Source of the DNA: Argyresthia goedartella
Lineage: Eukaryota > Arthropoda > Insecta > Lepidoptera > Argyresthiidae
Direction: 5' to 3'
Assembly: GCA_949825045.1 (NCBI GenBank)
Contig: OX463832.1
Span: forward strand, 22,190,552 to 22,254,551
DNA length: 64,000 bases
The stretch's first letter is position 1; each line of letters begins with the position of its first letter. Position numbers and translations under genes: made by a program. Under the pieces are notes generated by a model that had not been told where the DNA came from, made no database searches, and saw only the letters and a program-made list of their open reading frames with translations. Shown piece by piece: positions 1 through 10,369 of the stretch.

Positions 1-137
1 AGATACAACTCAATAACTTTCCTGAGATAAATTACAGCGTCAGATGGCATTGAATAAGCAATCAGTGCGATCATTCGGGTGTCATCACCAACCAACAAAG
101 GCACTAAAAAATCCAACAGCTCCTGTGTCGTAACCAT
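1..137 (-). CDS. Partial unknown ORF cut by the window edge
   Basis: An open frame runs from an ATG at 137 off the left end of the window (about 45 residues). It is rich in Leu, Val and Ile, beginning MVTTQELLDFLVPLL. I do not recognise the family. It could be the first exon of a host gene, part of a transposon, or chance. No splice signal or upstream promoter is evident. It is listed only because the frame is open to the edge. Confidence 0.22.
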   Translation of the reverse strand, partial: MVTTQELLDFLVPLLVGDDTRMIALIAYSMPSDAVIYLRKVIELY

Positions 138-531
138 GATTCCATTATCAAACACATTTTTTAATTCATTTAATTATTTTTGTTGTTTTGTTGTCATCTG
201 GATGACCGACTAAGGCTAAGCTTGGATACTAAGGACAAAGAGAGCAACATGTTGAGAAAAATTATCTCCTTAATGTGTTCTCGCTTTTAAAGGCTAAAAA
301 AAAGAAAACTGCTTGCGGTTAAACGGACAAAAACGAGAAATATAGTTCTGTCTGGTTAACAACAACGTAGGTACGTAAACAAAGTATAACTTATATTATA
401 GATAACATAAAACAATTATTAAAGCTAATAGAACAACAAGACCTGAAAACAATTATTTCAATGTCAAAAATCCACAACAAAAGCTACGTCATATAAAAAT
501 AAAGCACGTAAAAACAACTGACGTAACACAA
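138..531. other. No gene seen
   Basis: AT-rich sequence with several short A and T runs. I see no coding frame, repeat match within the window, or RNA gene. Confidence 0.4.
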
Positions 532-755
532 CTAGAGAAACAAACCGCCCATAGAATCCCCCGGCCCAAAGGTGCCCGCTACACTGGCGGCCTCCCCGCG
601 CTGCACAGCGAGTGAGATTCTCTGGACCAGGAAAGCCCCGGAGCGGTTGTCAAACCCTCGGTCCCTCAAGCGGCGCCCAATGTCCCTGACAAGGGGCCTA
701 CCCTGCGGACCCCATACCCCTGTAGTCTCGACGGGCAAAGGAACGAACAGATAAC
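532..755 (-). pseudogene. C-terminal fragment of a retroelement reverse-transcriptase protein
   Basis: An open frame of about 70 residues contains PVETTGVWGPQG, then GRRLRDRG and LVQRISLAVQRGEAASV, and ends at a stop. A 'P-x-E-T-x-G-V-W-G-P' block followed by 'L-x-Q-R-x-S-x-A-x-Q-R-G-x-A' is a recurring C-terminal signature of reverse transcriptases of invertebrate retroelements. No RT core lies upstream, so this would be a truncated copy. It is more GC-rich than its surroundings. The family assignment rests on recall of the motif and is moderate. Confidence 0.45.
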
Positions 756-959
756 TTCTCCTTCAACAACTACGTGGAATGTCCCGAGAAACAAGACAGA
801 CTCCTTGATCAGCCGATAATTTGGTCTGGTTGGGCCGCCAGCGTAATTAAGCCAATAACAAATCGTTATATATGTATGTACGCACTTGCATACATCTTTA
901 TACTGATTTTTCTATCGGCCTATAGAAATTCTGGTCTGCGGATGCTATTAAACGCTTGA

Positions 960-1440
960 AAATGCTTACACCACAATATGGCTCTTGAGACTGAGTTCTG
1001 GACTAGAAGGTATTCCCGCAGGTCGTCTCGGAGCAGGTCGGAAGGTCGCAGTGGCTAGTTTTCGAGACTAGCCACTGCGACTAGTTGCCTAAACAACGAC
1101 GACCCGAATGGCCGAGCCGGCAGTGACCCTGCCTACGAAGCCAAGGGGCCCGGGTTCGAGTCCCGGTGGGGGCAAATATTTGTTTGACGAGAACGGATGT
1201 TTGTACCCTAGTCATGGTTGTTTATCTATCTAAGTATAATATTTATCTATATAAGTATGTGAATCGTTGTCTAGTACCCAAGATACAGGGAATCCTAGTT
1301 TGAGGCTAGATCAAAGTGTGTAATTGGTGTTAAGGTATTATAATTAAACGTATCGTAACACACACCATATGGTTCTTGAGACTCAATTCTGACTTGAAGG
1401 TATTCCCGCAGGTCGGCCTGGGGCAGGTTCAGTTCAGTTC
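960..1440. repeat. Left remnant of a tandem array split by SINE and LINE insertions
   Basis: Two partial units (about 970-1090 and 1365-1428) match the units of the array at 5108-6556: 'caccatatggttcttgagac', a 'cttgaaggtattcccgcagg' block, then 'ggctagttttcgagac'. A SINE at 1099-1350 separates the two units, and the LINE at 1429-5100 separates them from the rest. The array therefore once ran continuously from about 960 to 6556. Confidence 0.75.
1099..1350 (+). mobile_element. tRNA-derived SINE, family 1, copy 1
   Basis: The head is tRNA-like, with an A-box-like region at 'tggccgagccggcagtg' and a B box at 'gggttcgagtcccg'. The body 'caaatatttgtttgacgaga' and a tail around 'gtacccaagatacagggaat' follow. 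The same unit recurs at 8446, 15775, 44609/46018, 56736 and 63822. It is inserted in the tandem array. The head is not a functional tRNA gene, because it is fused to a shared non-tRNA body in every copy. Confidence 0.85.
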
Positions 1441-1658
1441 AGTTCAGTTTATTTATTGCATTCCATATATAATATAGGTGGAGATTATCATTATGGACCT
1501 TGTCCAGGTACAGCAATTTGCGAGAGGGCGATATTACAATATTGCAATATTTCTACGTACTACTTAATTTATATATAAATTAAATTGTATCAGATACTTA
1601 TTTATATAATGTTAGTTTTCATATGTTTGAAATTTTTATTCTATACCTATTTTAATAA

Positions 1659-3443
1659 TTATAATTCGTCATTTAAATAATCATTTACACAATAATAGCA
1701 TTTAGTAATTAATAGTTGTTTTAATGAACTTATAAATATGGTATCTCTAGTTTCTGTCGTCAGATGTTTTGGTAACTTATTATAAATTTTTGCAGTCATT
1801 ACTAGAGGGCTTGAAGAGTGTATGTTTAGTCTAGAAGGTGGTAGCGCTAGTCCTTTTCTTGGTCTTAGGTTGCGATTCGTTGGCATCTGATCTTGGCGTT
1901 TTGTGTAAAATTCAGGATGTTTTCGGATGAATTTACAAGTTTCCAGTATGTATATGCTAGGGAGTGTGAGGATTTTGTGTTCTGTAAAGTGTGGCCTACA
2001 GCTGTCTCGAGGTTCAATATTTGTGAGTATGCGTATTAGTTGCTTTTGTAGAGTGAAAACGCTTTGTGCGTTAGTGCTGTTACCCCACAGTAGGATACCG
2101 TAACTAAGCCACGCATAAGCATAGGCATAGTAGGTAACTAAAGCTGTTTTTAGGTCCGTTGACTTTTTTACCTCCCGGAGAGCGTAGGTAAATCTAGATA
2201 GCTTGGAACGTAAGATTTGGGTATGTACTTTCCAATTTATATTCGTATCTATATTCAAACCTAACAGGGAAAATTCACTCACCGTTTCCAATCTTATGTT
2301 GTTGAATGTGAAATTTATGTCTAATGGTTTTTTCTGAGGTGGGTGAAATAACATTAATTTAGTTTTATTGAAATTTATCTGAAGGTTATGATCGTTTAGC
2401 CATTTTATAGTACTATTTAGGATAGTTTCTAGTTTATTATTTATTTCAAGGTTATTTGCGCAAGGTGTAAGGATAGAAATATCATCGGCAAACAACACAC
2501 ATGGATCGCTCATGATTCTGGGGAGGTCATTAATGTAAATTAAAAATAATAAGCAACTAGCGACACCGCCCTGGGGGATTGAACCTTTAATGTCTATAGT
2601 ATCAGACTGGAGTTTAATAATTTCTTTGCTATTCTGGTTCAAGTATTCCATCTCCACGAGTTGTTTTCTATTGCTCAGGTAAGAGGAAAACCATTTATGA
2701 GTTATGCCCCGTATTCCCATACTATGCAATTTATCTAACAATATATTGTGTCGGACTCTATCGTAGGCTTTCGACATATCAAGCAGAATACCAATTGCAT
2801 ATTTCTTATCATTTATTATATTTATAGCCGTTTGTATATATTTAAAGACCGCTAAAGATGTAGACCGTCCTTTCCGGAACCCGTTCTGGCCTTCGTTAAA
2901 TAGTTTAAATTTCTCACAAAATTTATACACTCTATTACACATTGCCTTCTCAAATATTTTTGAAGCCGTCGGCAGTAGAGCGATAGGACGATAATTTGTT
3001 GTTTTTAGTTTAGAGTTTTTCTTATGTACTGGTTTTATGAGAGCAATTTTAAGTAGGTCTGGGAAGGTACCTTCAGTGAAAGATTGGTTAATCATGAGGT
3101 AAAAAGGTAGAGTCAACTCTTCTGCACATTTCTTAACCAATTTAGGAGGTAAACCATCTATGCCGTGACTATTTTTACATTTTAAGTTTTTAAGTATGTT
3201 ATAGACTTCTCGTTGGGTTACTGGGTAGAGAAACATGGTTTGTTTGGCTTGGTGGTTCGGGTAGCGCCTGCTAGCTCTCGGTGAAGGGCTCTCTCTTTCG
3301 TTGCCCACTGATGCAAAGAAGTCATTGAATATTTGTACTATCCTATGGGGGTCTGAAATTATTGTATTGTTTATTTGAAGATTGATGTTGTTATTTTCTT
3401 TTTTGGGCCTTTTGTTGGTGCATTCGTTTATTACATCCCACAT
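1659..3443 (-). pseudogene. Reverse transcriptase part of the LINE ORF2
   Basis: An open frame of about 590 residues carries the RT core: NYRPIALLPTASKIFEKAM (fingers), QNGFRKGRST, the catalytic LLDMSKAYDRVRH block, GSIPQGGVASCLLFLIYIND, and the active site FADDISIL, followed by a thumb and C-terminal tail ending in CVNDYLNDEL. It copies the element RNA at the nicked target. It is separated from its endonuclease by one frame change close to a T-run near 3515, so ORF2 as a whole is broken although this part is intact. CR1/Jockey grouping is by motif and tail only. Confidence 0.85.
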
Positions 3444-3495
3444 AGTTTTAATTATATTGTTTGATTGGGTAATTTTTCTTTTATAATGATTCTTT

Positions 3496-4540
3496 TTAGA
3501 GATGATAATTGTTTTTTTTTAGGGTTTTCTCGTATTTTTTATAGTAATCGGTAAGTATTTTATTGTATTTTGATTTAATTGTAAGTATTTTTAATAATCT
3601 TTTTGTTTCGCATGACTTTTTTATTCCAACAGTGAGCCAATGTTTTTTATTATTACTTCGTATCTTTATTTTACGTAGAGGTATGCAGTCATTTAATATT
3701 TTATTGATTAAGTTATTAAATATATTATATTTATTATTTACATCAGTCTTTATATTTAGAGCATTACACCAGTCAATATTTTTAAGCGTGTTTTTAAATA
3801 ATGTTATATTTTTACAATTGAATAATCGCATTGTTTTGGTCCACGTTATTTGTTGTGTCAGTTTTGGAAGCTTTAAATGTAATATGGTTCCAGAGTGATT
3901 AGAAAATCCCAATTGCTCGATAGAAGTGTAGAACAAGTTTTTATATAGATTTGTGAATATTAGGTCTATACATGTTGATGAGCTAGCTGTGTGGTGTGTT
4001 GCCTGTTTTATGTGTTGGGTTAGCTTAAATTCTAGCATGGATTCTAGAAGTTTCGTTGTCTTAGGATTATTCTTTAGTATATCTGTATTGAAATCTCCCC
4101 CTAACACAACATTGAATCGAGGAAATTTATTGTTTACAAAATTAAGCATTTTATTTAATCGATCGTAAAAAACGTCCTTCTCTCTTCTATTCCAATATAG
4201 AGACACTATAATAAGGTTTTCATTTGTTAATTTAACTGCACACATTTCAACGACGTATTCAATGGACATATTGGTTATATCTGTTAACTCCGCATATTCA
4301 ATATGGTCCTGCAGTAGGATGCACACGCCACCTCCTACTCTATTTTGTCTAGAGAAGGATATTGCAAATTTATATCCGCTAAAATTAAGTAACTCTACTT
4401 TTGCTTCAGTTAGCCAGGTTTCTTGTATACATATAGCATGATATTTCACATTCTGATTTATGAATGATTCTAGTAAGTCTTGTTTATTGTAGAGGCTTTG
4501 GAAATTTTGGAATAATATATTAAAATATTTATCTGTGTCT
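3496..4540 (-). pseudogene. APE-type endonuclease part of the LINE ORF2
   Basis: The frame encodes an apurinic/apyrimidinic-type endonuclease: a 'FQNFQSLYNKQDLL' start, then CIQETWL (metal-binding Glu), VVLGGDFNTDIL (catalytic Asp/Asn), TCIDLIFTN and SNHSGTI (the SDH-like motif, here SNH). It overlaps the ORF1 stop by a few bases in another frame. The frame ends at a stop at 3496 just past a homopolymer run, and the RT continues in a different frame from 3443. That is a single indel rather than a natural boundary. Confidence 0.8.
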
Positions 4541-5096
4541 GCGAAAGGAACTATTTTGGGTGTTATTGGAGTAGTTATGGTGATGAAAATTTTCTGTGTT
4601 CTTTGTGTAGTTGTTATGGTGTCTTTTGGTCTCTACATTTGTTTCAGTTGTGGCATTTTGTGTCTGGGTAGACTTCATTTCAATTTTTCTTCCGTCCACA
4701 AACAGTTTATTGTCTCGTATGACTGCATATTTTCTCTGTTCTCGGGCATTTAACATTTCATTTCGCATATTCCTTCGTTGTTCTCTAGTATTTTTATCTA
4801 GGTATTGAGATACAGTTAGTCTTGTTCCTTGTAAGTAGTGGCCATTTTCCAAGATGTATTTTGACATTCTCTTACTTAGTAATTCTATGACAAGTGGCCT
4901 GTTGAAGTTATTGAATTTTCCTATGCGATAAGTATCTTCAATGTATCCAGTCAAATCTACATATAGTGTGTCTCTAAAAAAATCTATTATTCGGCAGTGG
5001 AGGTCATTTTCATGTTCTTTATAGTACTCGTCTAGTCCGTAGAGTACTATTTTCTTGCTGTGGTTCTTGGGTAAATCGGTATTTATTGGTTTGGCG
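4529..5096 (-). pseudogene. LINE ORF1, C-terminal part
   Basis: The open frame of about 185 residues lacks a start at its 5' edge. It contains VLYGLDEYYKEHENDL, EDTYRIGKFNNFNRPLVIEL and NAREQRKYAVIRDNKLFVDG, an RRM-like pattern seen in ORF1 RNA-binding proteins of insect LINEs ('YRIGK...RP', 'AR..R..AVI..NKL'). It ends in a His/Asn-rich tail. The truncation coincides with the end of the element. Confidence 0.65.
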
Positions 5097-5107
5097 GCAT
5101 GAAATTT

Positions 5108-6556
5108 GTCGGCAAGGTCGTGATGGCTAGTTTTCGAGACGCAGGTAGGATGCTAGTTGCCTAAACGTATCGTAACATACACCATATGGTTCTTGAGACT
5201 CAACTCTGACTTGAAGGTCTTCCCGCAGGTCGGCCCGGAGCAGGTCGGCAGGTCGTGGTGGATAGTTTTCGAGACACAGGTATAATGCTAGTTGCCTAAG
5301 CGTATCGTAACATACACCATATGGTTCTTGAGACTCGACTCTGACTTGAAGGTATTCCCGTAGGTCGGTTTCGGGGCAGGTCGACAGGTCGTATTGGCTA
5401 GTTTTCGAGACGCAGGTAGGATGCTAGTTGGCTATGCGTATCGTAACTTACACCATATGGTTTTTGAGACTCGACTCTGACTTGAAGGTCTTCCCGCAGG
5501 TCGGTTTCGGGGCAGGTCGGCAGGTCGTGGTGGCTAGTTTTCGAGACGCAGGTAGGATGCTAGTTGGCTGTGCGTATCGTAACTTACACCGTATGGTTTT
5601 TGAGACTCGACTCTGACTTGAAGGTCTTCCCGCAGGTCGGCCCGGGGCAGGTGGCAGGTCGGCCCAGGGCAGATCGGCAAGTCGTGGTGGCTAGTTTTCG
5701 AGACGCAGGTAGGATGCTAGTTGGCTATGCGTATCGTAACTTACACCATATGGTTTTTGAGACTCGACTCTGACTTGAAGGTCTTCCCGCAGGTCGGTTT
5801 CGGGGCAGGTCGGCAGGTCGTGGTGGCTAGTTTTCGAGACGCAGGTAGGATGCTAGTTGGCTGTGCGTATCGTAACTTACACCATATGGTTTTTGAGACT
5901 CGACTCTGACTTGAAGGTCTTCCCGCAGGTCGGTTTCGGGGCAGGTCGGCAGGTCGTGGTGGCTAGTTTTCGAGACGCAGGTAGGATGCTAGTTGGCTGT
6001 GCGTATCGTAACTTACACCATATGGTTTTTGAGACTCGACTCTGACTTGAAGGTCTTCCCGCAGGTCGGCCCGGGGCAGGTCGGCAGGTCGGCCCAGGGC
6101 AGATCGGCAGGTCGTGGTGGCTAGTTTTCGAGACGCAGGTAGGATGCTAGATGGCTGTGCGTATCGTAACTTACACCATATGGTTTTTGAGACTCGACTC
6201 TGACTTGAAGGTCTTCCCGCAGGTCGGTTTCGGGGCAGGTCGGCAGGTCGTGGTGGCTAGTTTTCGAGACGCAGGTAGGATGCTAGTTGGCTGTGCGTAT
6301 CGTAACTTACACCATATGGTTCTTGAGACTCGACTTGAAGGTCTTCCCGCAGGACGGCCCGGGGCAGGTCGGCAGGTCGGCCCGGGGCAGATCGGGAGGT
6401 CGTGGTGGCTAGTTTTCGAGACGCAGGTAGGATGCTAGTTGGCTATGCGTATCGCAACTTACACCATATGGTTTTTGAGACTCGACTCCGACTTGAAGGT
6501 CTTCCCGCAGGTCGGCTCGGGGCAGGTCGGCAGGTCGCGGTGGCTAGTCTTCAGGT
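5108..6556. repeat. 136/157-bp tandem repeat array
   Basis: Near-identical units contain 'ggctagttttcgagacgcag', 'gcgtatcgtaacttacacca' and 'cgactctgacttgaaggtct'. Unit starts at about 5428, 5564, 5721, 5857, 5993, 6151, 6287 and 6444 give spacings of 136, 157, 136, 136, 158, 136 and 157. The long units carry an extra 'cggcccagggcagatcgg' block. Short ORFs in each unit are by-products: 136 is not divisible by three and no start is shared with a known protein. Confidence 0.9.
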
Positions 6557-6719
6557 GGTAGGAGAGCTTGGCACGCGTACTGGAAGAAGGGGTTTAAAGA
6601 TTGAATTAATGTTTTATAAATTATAACATAAAAGGATTACGCAAGTTATTTCCATCGAAATCATAAATGTACGGATTCACGAACTAACCTTCAATACGTT
6701 TTACTCAACTACGCCAAAG

Positions 6720-7220
6720 CCGGAGGGTTATGATTATGATCGGTATGTATATATAGGTATATTCCATTAATCTTAATACATTATGGTCATAATGTATCAA
6801 TATTCAGATAAGAAATGAGTTTTTACCAAGTAGTATAACATTATTGGCTTATTCTAACGTCCGATTTACTTGACCTCCCGCAACCTCCTAACGGCAGATC
6901 TGCAGGATGAGGCAGCGGTGGTGGAGAACACCCAAGCACCTCCGGCGACAGTCCTTTTGCAGCGCTTGCATGACCAGATGCCGACACAGGAGCGCTTCAT
7001 GGCATCCTTTCCGCAGAACGAGCAAGTGTATTTTGCGTGCTGGGTCACTTCCATCTTCTTCACCATTTTACGGAGGGAGGCACCGTATCGGGTGCCATAT
7101 TTGCCGGTGATTCCTACCTTCTTCGTGCGTTTCGCCATTTTCAAAAAATATGCTGGTCGTAAAGTGCGGTTTTTGGACGCAGTAAAGAGTTTATGATACG
7201 TGCGTAGATAAACTACTATA
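6720..7220. repeat. TIR-module copy interrupted by a gene retrocopy
   Basis: The left side (cattatggtcataatg, then agataagaaatgagttttta) and the right side (gctggtcgtaaagtgcggtt, then acgcagtaaagagtttatga) match continuous copies at 46300-46450 and 55100-55240. In those copies 'cattatgctg' is uninterrupted. Here about 300 bases carrying ribosomal protein L37a lie between 'cattat' and 'tatgctgg'. Confidence 0.75.
6866..7138 (-). pseudogene. RpL37A: Intronless ribosomal protein L37a (eL43) retrocopy, ORF intact
   Basis: Ninety codons from ATG at 7138 encode [20 protein letters not shown], the zinc-ribbon pair CSFCGKD and CKRCKRT, and a C-terminus [11 protein letters not shown]. This is a nearly full-length large-subunit protein L37a, which is about 92 residues in animals. 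It has no intron and lies inside a repeat that is uninterrupted at its other copies here, so a reverse-transcribed copy is the simplest reading. No clear poly(A) tract remains; an AATAAG lies just past the stop. The open frame and intact Cys pattern suggest it is recent or constrained. It is called pseudogene because of context, not because of damage. Confidence 0.8.
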
Positions 7221-7269
7221 ATATTTTATTATTAAGAATTCAAAAGGTATACTCGTACAAAATACTGTC

Positions 7270-7360
7270 GTTTTACGTTTTTTCGTGCACAATGGTATGA
7301 AACCCTTCGTGTGCAGGTCCGACGTCCAACTCGCACTTGACCGGTTTTATTATTATAATA
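7270..7360. repeat. Fragment of the 'ggttccg...gactcgcactt' repeat
   Basis: 'aacccttcgtgtgcaggtcc' and 'aactcgcacttgaccggttt' match the end of a dispersed repeat that also occurs near 25120, 60900 and 62380. Confidence 0.6.
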
Positions 7361-7379
7361 TATGGCATGCTAACCTCAT

Positions 7380-7520
7380 TTGAGGTTAATTCGGCTCGCG
7401 CCAAGTGTATTTGAAAGATCACGTGACGTGTTTTTAGACCAAGCCTCAGATGAATGAAACTCTTTGCCTCCAACAACGCCAGCGCCATCTAGCGGTAGCA
7501 AGGGCGGACATAAGCGTCAT
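7380..7520 (+). repeat. Dispersed repeat shared with 13627-13772
   Basis: The blocks 'cacgtgacgtgtttt', 'cagatgaatgaaactctttg' and 'cgccagcgcc' recur in the same order at 13670-13760. Class unknown; no inverted ends are obvious. Confidence 0.65.
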
Positions 7521-7554
7521 TGTAAATACACCAATTTTCATCACCGAATTGATT

Positions 7555-8110
7555 TTATATTTTTAAAGAAATTGACATAGTTACTGTAGCTATGCAATTT
7601 ATTTTGGAAAATATAATGTATGTACGCAAGAACCTTACAACATTTTCCAAACTTAGCGATAGATGTAATGTTAACTTAAGAAATAATCACAGACTATGTG
7701 CACCCCGATTTAGACTCGCGAAGGTTAGCAATTGTTTCATAGAGAATGCACTGATTCTTTACTACAGTAAGATACCTCTGGAGATTTTGAAATTGCCATT
7801 TGAGCAGTTTAAAAAGCATGTTAAAGCGACTTTGTTGAAAAAGGGATATTACAATGTTCAAGATTACTTAAATGACGGGACTGTATGGGGTTAATCTAGC
7901 TCAACACAAACCTGGCTGTTAATAATATTGTAATTATTTATTATTGCTTATTAATCATAATATTTTTTTTTTAATATTTGCATTAGTTAAGCACAACCAA
8001 TTTTTTAAAAGTTCTAAAAATCAATCTGTGGGAGTTTCCACGCCCTACTTCTCCCACAGTGGTCCAATGTAGAAGTGGCAAAAAATTATGTTTGCTAAGT
8101 ATATTTAAAT
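7555..8110 (+). mobile_element. 3' end of a CR1-type LINE, copy 1
   Basis: A frame at 7592-7894 encodes the last about 100 residues of an RT protein (LENIMYVRKNLTTFSKLSD, NHRLCAPRFRLAKVSN, ending NVQDYLNDGTVWG). A 3' UTR containing 'ctcccacagtggtccaatgt' follows. The same protein tail and UTR occur on the opposite strand at 63085-63810. The 5' truncation removed the rest. Confidence 0.8.
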
Positions 8111-8329
8111 ATCTACAGAACTTTTCCCAAGAGCTGCTGCAGTCGTAACAGAATGTTCATCTTAGAATCTGTTCCCCAAGCTCTAGTTAGAATTTTGTCC
8201 ACCTTGAGCAGCATGGCAGATGTGAACCCTTTTCACTGCGCTTTTCATCACATGTTTACACATTTCCTGCGTTAACTCGGTGACTGTGTCTCGGATATTT
8301 TGTTATATTTGTCAGGTGCTGTTAAACCC

Positions 8330-8351
8330 GGGGGGGGGGGGGGGGGGGGGG
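8330..8351. repeat. G22 homopolymer
   Basis: An uninterrupted run of 22 G follows 'gttaaaccc'. No other G run in the window approaches this length. It may be variable between individuals or be an assembly weak point. Confidence 0.9.
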
Positions 8352-8445
8352 TTGATCTTGTGGCCCAATAAATGTCACCGTTTCTCGAAATTAATCGACC
8401 CGGAGAGCGGAGCCGTTATTTTCCATGATCCATTGTGGTTTTTTT

Positions 8446-8672
8446 GACGACCCGAATGGCCGAGTCGGCAGTGACCCTGCCTAAAAAAGCCAAGGGTCCC
8501 GGGTTCGATTCCCGGTCGGGGCAAATATTTGTTTGACGAGAACGGATGTTTGTACCCAAGTCATGGTTGTTTATCTATCATCGTTGTCTGGTACCCAAGA
8601 TACAGGGAATCCTAGTTTGGGGCTAGATCAATGTGTGTCAATAGTATCCAAGGTATTATTATTTAATTTTAT
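8446..8672 (+). mobile_element. tRNA-derived SINE, family 1, copy 2
   Basis: Same head ('gacccgaatggccgagtcgg', B box 'gggttcgattcccg') and body as copy 1. A stretch of the body between 'tttatctatc' and 'atcgttgtctgg' is deleted relative to other copies. Confidence 0.85.
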
Positions 8673-9079
8673 TAGGAAACCAAATTAAAAGTAGTAAAAC
8701 ACTCCATAGCTAATTTGCCGTATCTACACACACTATAATTTTCATGAAACAACAATCATATTTGCCGTCACAAAATGGCGGCAAAGAAAAGTTGTATACC
8801 TTCAAGTTGCCCAGCCTGTATAATACATTTTTTTACGTTTTTCCTGCGATTGCTTAGAAGCGTCTTGATCGTCCACTATCTAAATAATATGTGACGTCAC
8901 ACTAAATTCGCATGGTGTCCTGTAGAGGGCATAAAGTCATGGATTTAAAAATGGAGTTTTAACGGGGCTCTCACCACACCTGACCGCTGTACAAGAAAGA
9001 GAGATCACACCCCGCTCAGAGCCAAAGTAAATTCTTGGCGCGAACTATACCAACAATAAATACTTTTTGTTCGACTTAC
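8673..9079. other. No gene seen (intron or 3' side of ZAD gene 1)
   Basis: I see no further zinc-finger exon in either strand here. The next exon of gene 1 must lie further left than 9074 and was not found in the window. Confidence 0.4.
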
Positions 9080-9285
9080 GGAAACTCGCTCGGACACTTT
9101 TCACACCGATACACCTCCTTGTTGTGATTGGTCGCGTAGTGCACTTGCATGAGGCTGAAGCGCACATGAGCAAACTCGCAGTGCAGACATTGAAAGCATC
9201 GGAAATGTAGGTCGTAGTGTGTCTTCAGTATGTTCTTCCGCTTGAATCTTTGTTGGCATATCGTGCATATGTTGGGGCCGCTTTC
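9080..9285 (-). CDS. ZAD zinc-finger gene 1, exon 6 (C2H2 fingers)
   Basis: The exon is bounded by an acceptor (tttcag at 9286-9291 on the minus strand) and a donor gtaagt at 9079-9074. It encodes 68 codons plus two bases. C2H2 units: C-T-I-C...H-Y-D-L-H (residues 8-27), C-L-H-C... here CLHCEFAHVRFSLMQVH...NH, and the beginning of a third, YRCEKCPSEF, which must continue in an exon not seen. C2H2 fingers bind DNA in the nucleus. It joins exon 5 in phase 0. A 65-aa frame on the same strand (9101-9355) is a different, wrong frame. Confidence 0.85.
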
Positions 9286-9317
9286 CTGAAAAACGGGAAA
9301 AAGTGACTGAGAAATAT

Positions 9318-9400
9318 AGCGTCACACCTTTTCCCATACGGGGTGGCAGGCACAATTGTGCCCACGTTCAGCCTAATATTCAAAACTCCATTTGCCATAC
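9318..9400. repeat. Repeat shared with 62945-63040
   Basis: 'acggggtggcaggcacaatt', 'gcccacgttcagcc' and 'actccattt' recur at 62950-63030. It lies in an intron of gene 1 here and just beyond the last exon seen of gene 2 there. Confidence 0.65.
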
Positions 9401-9447
9401 TAAAAGATTACACAAAGCTCTTTACGCAAATGCAAAAGTACACTCAC

Positions 9448-9642
9448 GACACTGTGCAGCTTCATGTGCGCGTCGAACGTGGTTTTATTGCTGTAGCTGA
9501 TGATACACATTTCACACTTGTAAAGTGACTTAAGGTATCTGCGGGCTACAAGATCGTCTTTCCTCATCTGGTGAACTTCTTCTAGAGTTAGTTGTTTGAT
9601 GGTGTAGTTCTTGTCTGGCTTGTCAGATTTTTCGGGTTTTGT
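9448..9642 (-). CDS. ZAD zinc-finger gene 1, exon 5 (linker and first finger)
   Basis: Acceptor tttccag precedes 9642 and donor gtgagt follows 9448 on the minus strand. The 65 codons are phase 0 at both ends. The first 40 residues are charged (KPEKSDKPDKNYTIKQLTLE, then RKDDLVARRYLKSL), followed by YKCEMCIISYSNKTTFDAHM and KLH, a complete C2H2 finger (C-x2-C-x12-H-x3-H). The layout 'TLxxEE...R..Y.x.YxC..C' resembles gene 2 exon D at 58058, which supports paralogy. Confidence 0.87.
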
Positions 9643-10369
9643 CTGGAAAGAAAGATGGATATGAGTCTCGTCATCGCTTCCAGAGCACAGTCGTCCCTAT
9701 GGTGACACAGTTCATTTTGTGGCACTGAATGCCTTTAGTAATGAGGAGGCCAAGAGGAAATTGCGTGAGTTACTCGAGCTTGACAGATTTACATTCCGAG
9801 GATTGACCTTGCGAATTGGTGACATATTTCAATCTTTTAACTTGGTAATAGAATAAATTCCGACGCCATATCCTGTCTGTGGAATCTCGGAGGTTAAGAC
9901 ACAGCTTACACCCTTTTTATTAACTGCACCAAATTCAGCTTTCCATACAGTGCGTGGGATTAACTCAAGCACGTTATTTTGAAAGTTCGTGACCCACCCA
10001 CTCCCTCACGTTACGCTTAAATCGTCATATTATTGAAATGCACAGTTATCAGCGTGTCGTTAACTCACCATATCTCAGCCTGATCATGTCTGACGCGTTC
10101 TAGTAAATCCCACTTGTATGGACTTATTTTTTTTTGCCCAACCGCGCGGCTCTAGATGGAAAGCTTAGATTGGTGGAAATTCCGAGCAGGGTGTAAATTA
10201 TCTCCCATATCTTAATCTGACGCGCTTGAGTTCCTCACAGAATAGCCTCATCTGCTCCCTGCTATGACGATGGCTAAGTATATGTAAATATCGGCAACAA
10301 ATATAATGATCAACAAAATATTTTTTTCCTACCCAAAATGGATAAATGAACACCAAAAGTTACAAAAAA
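9643..10369. other. Intron of gene 1, nothing recognised
   Basis: No exon with coherent phase and no repeat matched elsewhere in the window. Confidence 0.35.

Larger units (their letters stand above)
1429..5100 (-). mobile_element. CR1/Jockey-type non-LTR retrotransposon, 5'-truncated
   Basis: On the minus strand the order is the end of ORF1 (about 5096-4529), ORF2 endonuclease (4540-3496), reverse transcriptase (3443-1659), then a 3' end made of 'ttcag' repeats at 1427-1447 (plus-strand sense). No RNase H or CCHC region follows the RT. The element interrupts a tandem-array unit: 'ggggcaggt' is on the left and 'gtcggcaaggtcg' on the right, so any target duplication is only a few bases. ORF1 has lost its start, the usual outcome of incomplete reverse transcription. 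Confidence 0.85.

Noticed and set aside
774..959. 61-residue hydrophobic ORF
   Set aside because: Chance frame in AT-rich sequence between a retroelement fragment and the tandem array; no supporting feature.
1099..1175. tRNA-like sequences with A and B boxes at the SINE heads
   Set aside because: Each is fused to the same non-tRNA body in six copies. They are SINE promoters, not tRNA genes.
5108..6556. CRISPR-like repeat array
   Set aside because: Units are long and directly adjacent without unique spacers, and the sequence is clearly eukaryotic.
5428..6626. A series of similar 62-95 residue ORFs on the plus strand
   Set aside because: They are the same stretch of the 136/157-bp tandem unit read repeatedly. 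The unit length is not a multiple of three in the short form and no protein feature is recognisable.
9101..9355. 84-residue minus-strand ORF overlapping zinc-finger exon 6
   Set aside because: It reads a different frame across the exon and intron; the C2H2 spacing is found only in the spliced frame.
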